DNA from: Euryarchaeota archaeon TMED99
GTDB taxonomy: Archaea; Thermoplasmatota; Poseidoniia; Poseidoniales; Poseidoniaceae
Direction: 5' to 3'
Length of the DNA: 37,878 bases
NCBI GenBank assembly: GCA_002170315.2
Contig: NHFA02000052.1
Location: forward strand, 12,553-50,430
The notes under the pieces are model-generated. The model had not been told where the DNA came from, ran no database searches, and saw only the letters and a program-made list of their open reading frames with translations. Both the position numbers and the translations under genes were made by a program. Of the stretch, positions 1 to 8,217 are shown one piece after another; within the stretch, counting starts at the first letter, position 1; every line of letters starts with the position of its first letter.

Positions 1-75
1 ATGGGCGGAGTTTGGTCCAGAGTTCGTAAGCCAGAAGATAAGAAAGAAGGCCATGTAGCACCTACAGCGATTTGA
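1..75 (+). CDS. 3' end of a truncated gene (C-terminus ...MGGVWSRVRKPEDKKEGHVAPTAI*)
   Basis: Frame 1 is open from the window edge to TGA at 73-75; the next gene starts shortly downstream on the same strand. Too short to identify. Confidence 0.4.
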   Translation: MGGVWSRVRKPEDKKEGHVAPTAI

Positions 76-112
76 TTCCGGTAGAGAGTCTCTTAAACTA
101 TCACGGAATCGC

Positions 113-3100
113 TTGTTTATGCCCTCTTCTCCAAGAACTACAAATCCAGGTAAAACCAACGCCCTGCTGTTGGCCTTGATGCTTGTCTTTACTACCATCA
201 CTCTTGTTGCTCCAACCGCTTCAGCAATCGGTCCAAACCAAAACGATTTTGCAACATCTATGGATTTACCTGACAACATGTCTGGAATAAATTCATCCTT
301 TGTCGCTAACCTTACAGGATTTGCTCCTGTGTTTTTCTCTGACTTCGGAGAATTCGATGTCAATGATGATGAAGATTGGGTCGCAATAAACCTTTCAGCG
401 AATGAAGGAATAGCGCTGGAACTTTCCTTTAACACAACATACACTTCTGCAAATGGTTCTACATACACAAACGATTTTGACATTGCAATCTTCGATGTAA
501 ATGGAAATATGATGGATTCTTCATACATGTTTAACCCCGAATCGGTAAGCACGAATAATTCAGCTACCGCACATGGAGGAACTGTTTATGTCCAAATGTA
601 TCGCTATGATGGATATGGTTTCTATACTCTTGACTTCTGGACTTTCAGCACCTCTTCTGGCAACGGCACTGGCGGGGGCAATGGAACATCACCGCCATCA
701 AACTGTGCTGGGTCCGGACTTCTCGTTTCGGATATTCTTGAATCAAACGATGCCACATCGACTGCCACACAAGCCTCGATGCTGCCGCTTTCATGCACTG
801 ATTTGACGATTCATAACTCACTGGACACTGATTATTTTGAAGTCGATATGATCACAGGTGTGACCTATTATGCAAACATTACCTTTAACGGTGCGAATGG
901 TGATATCGATACCGAATGGACAAGTGCAGCAGGTGCTTATCTCTCAAGCTCGGGCTCGACAGGGAACATTGAATCGATGACTGTTCTCTCCTCCACGAAT
1001 CAAACGACGTATTTGCGTGTTTATGGATACAGTGGCGCCACCAATGTCTATGACATTTCAATCACAACAAATCTGCCTGGAGGCGGGCAAACGTTTGAAT
1101 CGGTCGATGTGTCGATGAACACTACAACTGATTCACTACTCGAGTTCTCAGGGTTAACCGTCGGAAATTCGTATGCTTACAATTATTCAAGCGCTCAGTT
1201 TTTCATTAGTTCACCAGATAACTGGTCTGCTTCCACAAACGGAACCCTGAATGCAACAGCAACGACGATGACGGTGAATGCAACACTACCAAACCCCGTT
1301 ATGGTAGAATCAGAATATTGCTCTGTATCAGTATTGAAGGATACAACTGGCGCTATGCTTGACGAAGATTACGACTGCATATACATCGAAATGCTTGAAA
1401 TCGATGTCACCTCATCGACGACTGGTGAAATCTATGCATCGAATCTCACCATGTATACCGATTACACAATTTGGTGGCTTGTCTATGATGTGGTTGAATT
1501 CGACAACAACTTCACCAATTCTATGGACGTCGATGTAGCACTATCTGCATCCGTTGTTGACCAAGTGAATGTTACCTTCTCTACCGATACAGTCACCGAT
1601 AAATCTTGGCAGATTACATGGAATGGGCCGACGACCATGAACGATCATGGATTTGTTGCGTTCCTTTCCTTCAACAACACACAAGTCAATTTAACTTCAA
1701 ATGCAGGCGCAATTGGAATCCACAATGATGAGTTCATTCCTCAATTACCTACAATGCTCATCGACTCGTATTCGACCAGTCCAACTTCTGCAACCAATGA
1801 TGTCATGGTCAAAGGCAGCGACTTGGTTACTGGAGACCAATACAAATACCAAATTTTAGTTACCGATGCTGCTGGTGCTTCACTTGCATCTTCTGCTCTC
1901 ACGAATTTCACTGCGACTGCCCAAAATATGAGTATGCAAACCTTCACTTACGCAACACCAAACATGAGTGGAATCTACTGTGTGGTTGTCAATCTGTATT
2001 CTGATGTCAATGTCCAATTGATTGGTGACAGTGATTGCTTCTCTTTGACGCTTGATGATGATAACGATGGTGTTGCCAATGAGTATGACCTGTGTGCGAA
2101 CACGACTGCTGGTGCAACTGTAGATATGGATGGATGCGAACTTTCTCAGAAAGACTCCGATGGTGATGGTTACAACGACCTCATCGATGCATTTCCTACC
2201 GACAGCAGCCAATACTCTGACCTCGATGGAGATGGATACGGAGATAATGCTACTGGCAATTCACCCGATGCATTCCCGTTAGACAGTTCACAATGGGATG
2301 ACCAAGATGGAGACGGATATGGAGATAATCCGAATGGCAATTCATCTGATGCGTTCCCTTACGACCCGACCCAGTGGTCTGACCAAGATGGTGATGGTTA
2401 CGGAGATAATTCTGCAGGCAATTATGCAGACGAATACCCAGCAGACCCGACACAATGGGAAGATTCTGATGGAGATGGATATGGAGATAATCCAACTGGA
2501 AACAACGGTGACGCTTTCCCTGCTGACTCAAGCCAATGGGCTGACCAAGACGGTGATGGATATGGAGACAACCCAACTGGAACATCTCCTGATGAATTCC
2601 CGAACGACTCCACGCAATGGCAAGATTCCGATGGTGACGGATACGGAGATAATCCAACTGGAAACAACGGTGACGCATTCCCAACTGATTCAACACAATG
2701 GTTTGACCAGGATGGAGATGGCTATGGTGACAATCAAGCCGGTAACGACCCCGACGCCTTCCCAATGGATGGCACACAATGGCAAGATGCAGATGGTGAT
2801 GGTTACGGTGACAATCAAAACGGAAACTCTGCCGACCGATTCCCTGCTGAACCAACTCAATGGTTCGATGATGACGGTGACGGCTATGGAGATAATCCAA
2901 ATGGAGACACTCCTGACCAATGCCTCAATACTCCTGCTGGACAAACTGTCGATTCGAAAGGATGCAGTGCTCAACAGAAAGACGATGACCTTGATGGAGT
3001 AACCAACGACCTGGATGCTTGCCCAACAACACCAGCTGGTGAAACCGTTGATGACACTGGATGTTCCGGTTCTCAAGAAGATGGTGATAACGACGGAGTC

Positions 3101-4219
3101 ATGGATGCGTTTGACGCTTGTCCTATGACCCCATTGGGTTCCGCAGTTGATGCTGCTGGATGTGCAGATACCCAACGTGACACCGATGGAGACTCCATCA
3201 ATGACCAACTGGATGAATGCCCTTCGACACCACCCGGTTCGATGGTAAATGGCGTAGGATGTTCGGCTGCTGAGCGTGACACCGATGAAGATGGAGTCAA
3301 CGACATGGATGATTTGTGTCAAACGACTGCTGTTGGAGAGCAAGTCGATGAGAATGGATGTTCTGATGCACAACGTGATGATGACAACGATGCAATATGG
3401 AACAGTGACGATGAGTGTCCAGATACCGAAATAGGCCAAATAACCGACTCAACTGGATGTGCTGAAAATCAAATTGATGACGATGGAGACATGATCGACA
3501 ACACGATTGACTCGTGTCCAGCGACTCCTCAGGGTGAACAAGTCAACAACAGAGGTTGTGCAGACTCTCAACTCGACACCGATAACGATAACATCAACAA
3601 CAACAGAGATCTCTGTCCTGATACCGATGAGGAACATGGCGTTGATCTTGACGGCTGTTCGGAATACCAGAAAGACGATGATGAAGATGGTGTGAAGAAT
3701 TTTGACGATGACTGTCCACTCTCACCAATTGGCTCAATTGTGTTTGATGATGGATGTGCTTTGACACAAATGGATACTGACCAAGACGGTATCAATGATG
3801 CAGAAGACGATTTCCCACTCGACCGTAATGAGACGACTGACACCGATGGTGACGGAATCTCAGATACCTATGACTACTATCCTGAAGACCCTACACGTTC
3901 AGAGCAAGCTTCTGAAAGTGGCGGAAATGGTGGCTTAATCATCGCGGTTGTCGCTTTGCTGGTTTTCATTGCCATCGCAGCATTACTCGTTGTTCGAAGA
4001 AATCAAGGTGCCACTGATGCTTCTCCTTTTGCTGAACAACAGTACACTGACTTAGCAACTGATGCAAACATGCAATACCAGGATGTGAAAGAGATTCCTT
4101 CCATTGGACAAGAACCACAACAGTGGGAAGAGAATGGCGTAAACTGGTCAAAGGCAGCTGATGGCTCTCTCTCGTATTACGATGCGGAATCGGGCGCTTG
4201 GATTGCCTATGAACAGTGA
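113..4219 (+). CDS. Large secreted, membrane-anchored surface protein with thrombospondin type-3-like calcium-binding repeats and a short cytoplasmic C-terminal tail
   Basis: N-terminal hydrophobic signal (ALLLALMLVFTTITLVAPTASA), many DxDGDGxxD motifs, Cys-containing TSP3-like units (DACPxTPxGxxVDxxGC), a C-terminal TM segment (GGLIIAVVALLVFIAIAALLVVRR) and a Trp/Tyr-rich tail. Start may be TTG 113 or ATG 119. Confidence 0.9.
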   Translation: MFMPSSPRTTNPGKTNALLLALMLVFTTITLVAPTASAIGPNQNDFATSMDLPDNMSGINSSFVANLTGFAPVFFSDFGEFDVNDDEDWVAINLSANEGIALELSFNTTYTSANGSTYTNDFDIAIFDVNGNMMDSSYMFNPESVSTNNSATAHGGTVYVQMYRYDGYGFYTLDFWTFSTSSGNGTGGGNGTSPPSNCAGSGLLVSDILESNDATSTATQASMLPLSCTDLTIHNSLDTDYFEVDMITGVTYYANITFNGANGDIDTEWTSAAGAYLSSSGSTGNIESMTVLSSTNQTTYLRVYGYSGATNVYDISITTNLPGGGQTFESVDVSMNTTTDSLLEFSGLTVGNSYAYNYSSAQFFISSPDNWSASTNGTLNATATTMTVNATLPNPVMVESEYCSVSVLKDTTGAMLDEDYDCIYIEMLEIDVTSSTTGEIYASNLTMYTDYTIWWLVYDVVEFDNNFTNSMDVDVALSASVVDQVNVTFSTDTVTDKSWQITWNGPTTMNDHGFVAFLSFNNTQVNLTSNAGAIGIHNDEFIPQLPTMLIDSYSTSPTSATNDVMVKGSDLVTGDQYKYQILVTDAAGASLASSALTNFTATAQNMSMQTFTYATPNMSGIYCVVVNLYSDVNVQLIGDSDCFSLTLDDDNDGVANEYDLCANTTAGATVDMDGCELSQKDSDGDGYNDLIDAFPTDSSQYSDLDGDGYGDNATGNSPDAFPLDSSQWDDQDGDGYGDNPNGNSSDAFPYDPTQWSDQDGDGYGDNSAGNYADEYPADPTQWEDSDGDGYGDNPTGNNGDAFPADSSQWADQDGDGYGDNPTGTSPDEFPNDSTQWQDSDGDGYGDNPTGNNGDAFPTDSTQWFDQDGDGYGDNQAGNDPDAFPMDGTQWQDADGDGYGDNQNGNSADRFPAEPTQWFDDDGDGYGDNPNGDTPDQCLNTPAGQTVDSKGCSAQQKDDDLDGVTNDLDACPTTPAGETVDDTGCSGSQEDGDNDGVMDAFDACPMTPLGSAVDAAGCADTQRDTDGDSINDQLDECPSTPPGSMVNGVGCSAAERDTDEDGVNDMDDLCQTTAVGEQVDENGCSDAQRDDDNDAIWNSDDECPDTEIGQITDSTGCAENQIDDDGDMIDNTIDSCPATPQGEQVNNRGCADSQLDTDNDNINNNRDLCPDTDEEHGVDLDGCSEYQKDDDEDGVKNFDDDCPLSPIGSIVFDDGCALTQMDTDQDGINDAEDDFPLDRNETTDTDGDGISDTYDYYPEDPTRSEQASESGGNGGLIIAVVALLVFIAIAALLVVRRNQGATDASPFAEQQYTDLATDANMQYQDVKEIPSIGQEPQQWEENGVNWSKAADGSLSYYDAESGAWIAYEQ
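2150..3900 (+). repeat. Two consecutive in-gene tandem repeat arrays: 27-aa (81-bp) DxDGDGYGDNxxGNxxDAFPxDxTQW units, then ~35-36-aa Cys-containing TSP3-like units
   Basis: Direct reading of the translated ORF and nucleotide periodicity; units recur roughly every 81 bp from ~2220 to ~2900 and then switch type. Confidence 0.9.
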
Positions 4220-4254
4220 ACGCAAGACTCATCAGTGACTGCCCAATCCAATGA

Positions 4255-4737
4255 TTGATGTCGCGAAGAGTCATTCTCATGCGTCATGCAAAAAGCGATT
4301 GGAATGATTCCTCGTTAACAGATCATCAACGACCTTTGAACCAAAGAGGAAAGCGCGATGCACCGCGAATGGCAGCGAAATTAGCTGAACTCGGTTGGCA
4401 GCCAAGTAGAGTGCTCACCAGTGATTCACAGCGAACAATGGAGACTTTGAACTTGATGAAGAGTTCATTTGGTGATATATCCTATGAACCTTTGAGTGAA
4501 TTGTATCACCCAACCGTACCAACTCTGTTTACATGCATGGCGTCTTCACAGCCTGAAGAAACGCTGATGGTTCTGGCACACAATCCAGCAACAGAACTTG
4601 CAGTGTATGAACTGACTGGCGAATACCATCCAATGCCGACTGCTGCTTGTGCTCTGTTCATCGAGCAAGGCGGCACTTGGGTATGCCAGAAAATTATGCG
4701 ACCAAAGGAACTCTTTGGTAAGGGCAATCAATCTTGA
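4255..4737 (+). CDS. SixA-like histidine phosphatase (phosphoglycerate mutase superfamily)
   Basis: N-terminal RVILMRHAKSDW...DHQRPLNQRGKRDA, with the RHG-type catalytic motif and SixA-like context. Start may be ATG 4258. Confidence 0.85.
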   Translation: MMSRRVILMRHAKSDWNDSSLTDHQRPLNQRGKRDAPRMAAKLAELGWQPSRVLTSDSQRTMETLNLMKSSFGDISYEPLSELYHPTVPTLFTCMASSQPEETLMVLAHNPATELAVYELTGEYHPMPTAACALFIEQGGTWVCQKIMRPKELFGKGNQS

Positions 4738-4738
4738 A

Positions 4739-5281
4739 TCAATTACCTTTCGCAAAGTCAACCATTCTCTCAATTGGAAGGTGGTCAACAGTATCTCTGC
4801 AATAATGTGCTTCGGCAATTTTACCGTTCTCGTCAATCAGGATATCAACTGGAAGGGTAGAAAGTTTAGGAATTGAAAGCGTCAGTGGAATGTAACCGCG
4901 GACGACCGTTTCCAAGAACGTTAGTGGAGCACGTAAAGGCGCCAACATGACTCTGAAGAAAGACTTCTTTACGCCGTTGTTAAGGAAGTGTTCATAGGTT
5001 TCATCCGCAACCAATGTGAACGGAACTTTGTGCTTTTTCATTCGCTTCTTCAATGCACTCAACTTCGCATCAAAAATACCAACCATGACCGTATCTTCGG
5101 GGAATTCACCCCAACGCTTGACCAGTCGGTGAACCCGAAGGTTACAGAATGGACATGAATCAAAACGGAAAAAGGTCAGAATAACTCGCTTTCCTTTGAA
5201 CGTTGAAAGGTCAAAATCAGTTCCATCTACAGCAGGCAGTACGATTGAAGGTGCATCATCACCAACGCTCAGTTGAGGCAT
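4739..5281 (-). CDS. Peroxiredoxin / AhpC-TSA family thioredoxin-fold protein
   Basis: VGDDAPSIVLPAVDGTDFDLSTFKGKRVILTFFRFDSCPFCNLRVHRL: redox CxxC in AhpC/TSA context. Confidence 0.8.
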   Translation of the reverse strand: MPQLSVGDDAPSIVLPAVDGTDFDLSTFKGKRVILTFFRFDSCPFCNLRVHRLVKRWGEFPEDTVMVGIFDAKLSALKKRMKKHKVPFTLVADETYEHFLNNGVKKSFFRVMLAPLRAPLTFLETVVRGYIPLTLSIPKLSTLPVDILIDENGKIAEAHYCRDTVDHLPIERMVDFAKGN

Positions 5282-5338
5282 GGCGGATGCTACCTCGCAT
5301 GCTTTTATACTGTTTGCTTTAGATGCTCTGAGGCAACA

Positions 5339-6751
<1,413 letters not shown>

Positions 6752-6808
6752 TTACCATGGACAGCATTGCTTAGAGCCATGGTTTGGAGCAAATATGCTT
6801 CTTGCAAA

Positions 6809-7255
6809 TCAAAAAGGACAGACGGTATTGAATCGCTTCAAGCGTTCAAGTCTTCGGACACCGTTTGAATCTGTTTCAGCCATTGCGTGAATCGCTTCTT
6901 CAATCATCGAATGCTGATCTTCTTGCAGCCCGATGAGCGTTCGAAGAACAGTAAGCATAGCCCATTCGTCTTCGGTAATGACTTCATCATCAAGAGCAGC
7001 AATCAATGCTGACTGGTAGGTGATAGCGTCTCCAGTGTGATGGCCAGAGTAGTCAAATTCTGTTCCGTCAAACGGATTTTTCTCCTCGCCCCTCACGACG
7101 GCAAGACAAGATGCGGTATCACTGGGATTGACGCCAAGAGCAACGGCAAGTACATGCAAGATACTCGCTTCATCATCGGTGATGATTGAATCTTCCATTG
7201 CACTGGTAAGTGTTCGTAGGTAAAGGTAGAGTCCTCGGGATGGTTCAAGAGCCAT
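6809..7255 (-). CDS. Hypothetical protein with two similar alpha-helical acidic repeats (TerB-like in style)
   Basis: 148-aa ORF with internal similarity (AMEDSIITDDEASILHVLAVALGV vs ALDDEVITEDEWAMLTVLRTLIGL). Family assignment is only a guess. Confidence 0.65.
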   Translation of the reverse strand: MALEPSRGLYLYLRTLTSAMEDSIITDDEASILHVLAVALGVNPSDTASCLAVVRGEEKNPFDGTEFDYSGHHTGDAITYQSALIAALDDEVITEDEWAMLTVLRTLIGLQEDQHSMIEEAIHAMAETDSNGVRRLERLKRFNTVCPF

Positions 7256-7313
7256 GTAACGTGCTAAAGTTGCCCGTATTAGAAGGTTCTACTGGGCGCC
7301 TCAAGACGTCGGT

Positions 7314-7325
7314 ATACAATTGTAT
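7314..7325. promoter_or_regulatory. 12-bp perfect palindrome ATACAATTGTAT, flanked by CGTC/GACG
   Basis: Read directly. Lies in the divergent intergenic region between the 6809-7255 (-) and RHH (+) genes. Confidence 0.35.
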
Positions 7326-7485
7326 GACGGCTGAATACGAAATTGTCTACAAAATCACCTCTTGAATGGCATGAAGAGGTTACTGCGAACCGTTTTCCAC
7401 TGTAATCACTTGTAAGTCAATATGTCATCATTTACGCTACATTCATATACCGCCTTACCTACCCAATGGATACGGAGGAATCAAA

Positions 7486-7860
7486 ATGGCAACCCCAAGC
7501 AACCTTGTCTCACTCAGAATAACTGAGGATGAAATAGCACTGCTCGATGCACGAGTCGGTCTTGACGGAGCACGTAACCGCTCCGATGTAATCCGAGCTG
7601 CCATTCAACAATATCTCAAAGGCCAACCCATGCTTACTGGCATGGATTCAGTCCGAATCCCGATCGGCCACGGAGACAAGATGCTCCTTGGCCAACTCTA
7701 CGAACTTCAAGGAACAACTCCTGAAGCAGCAGCCCAGGAAGGGCTTTCACTCTACATAGAACAGGCGATTAAGAGCCGTTCTGAAATGACACAACAACTC
7801 GATGAACTACTGGCGGAAGCCAAGAGTTCAACGATACGACGCGAAGAATACCACGAATGA
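7486..7860 (+). CDS. Ribbon-helix-helix (CopG/MetJ-like) DNA-binding protein
   Basis: N-terminal LVSLRITEDEIALLDARVGLDGARNRSDVIRAAIQQYL matches the RHH beta-strand plus helix-turn-helix pattern; preceded by a GGAGG-like RBS. Confidence 0.8.
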   Translation: MATPSNLVSLRITEDEIALLDARVGLDGARNRSDVIRAAIQQYLKGQPMLTGMDSVRIPIGHGDKMLLGQLYELQGTTPEAAAQEGLSLYIEQAIKSRSEMTQQLDELLAEAKSSTIRREEYHE

Positions 7861-7895
7861 GTGGGTGAGAGTGCAGGAGGGGATGGAAAATGAAT

Positions 7896-8160
7896 TGGCA
7901 AAACGATGTTAGCGAGACTCGGGATGCCACCTTCAACGCCGTACGGGATTTGTCCAAGCCGTATGGATTTGCCGCTTTGCGTCTGCGTGCCCGTCTTGCA
8001 CGCGCTGGACTACAACAAAACCCAACACACCTCCCCTCGAAAGACGGGCGGGGGGACTCAGATTCCACACCAGCTTGCTAAGTTGGTTGGTTCCCACGTG
8101 TCCAGGACCCCCACATACCTGGGCACAATGACTCACAACAGTGCGACCGCTGTCAACTGT
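7896..8160 (+). ncRNA. Candidate structured RNA of unknown family: several hairpins plus a 7-bp kissing-loop interaction
   Basis: Hand-folded helices: 7896-7900/7925-7929; 7939-7946/7959-7966; 7985-7990/7998-8003; 8032-8039/8049-8056; 8070-8076/8080-8086; 8098-8106/8118-8126; 8138-8143/8148-8153. Hairpin loop 7991-7997 (CCGTCTT) is perfectly complementary to hairpin-loop segment 8041-8047 (AAGACGG). Wobble pairs are valid only on the + strand. Boundaries are approximate. Confidence 0.6.
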
Positions 8161-8165
8161 TATTT

Positions 8166-8217
8166 CCCCAATCCTTTAGAGGGGTCGACGCAGAACCCCT
8201 ACTATGACAGAAGGGGT
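8166..8217 (+). promoter_or_regulatory. Alternating complementary CCCC/AGGGGT/ACCCCT/AGGGGT segments able to form mutually exclusive hairpins at the helicase start
   Basis: CCCC 8166-8169, AGGGGT 8180-8185, ACCCCT 8195-8200 and AGGGGT 8212-8217 read directly; ATG 8204 lies in the loop of the last hairpin. Confidence 0.4.

Noticed and set aside
2250-2900. Long ORFs on other frames and strands in the repeat region (e.g. 216 aa and 234 aa)
   Set aside because: Low-complexity shadow ORFs produced by the 81-bp repeat in the true + frame of the surface protein.
2150-3900. CRISPR array
   Set aside because: Periodic repeats are in-frame protein repeats with degenerate sequence and no spacer structure.
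7861-8203. RNase P RNA, SRP RNA or tRNA as identity of the structured gap
   Set aside because: Could not find the GAGGAAAGUCC/ACAGAA-GGCUUA pairing context of RNase P (an ACAGAA at 8206-8211 lacks the rest), the SRP helix 8 core, or a cloverleaf. A covariance-model search is needed to exclude divergent versions.
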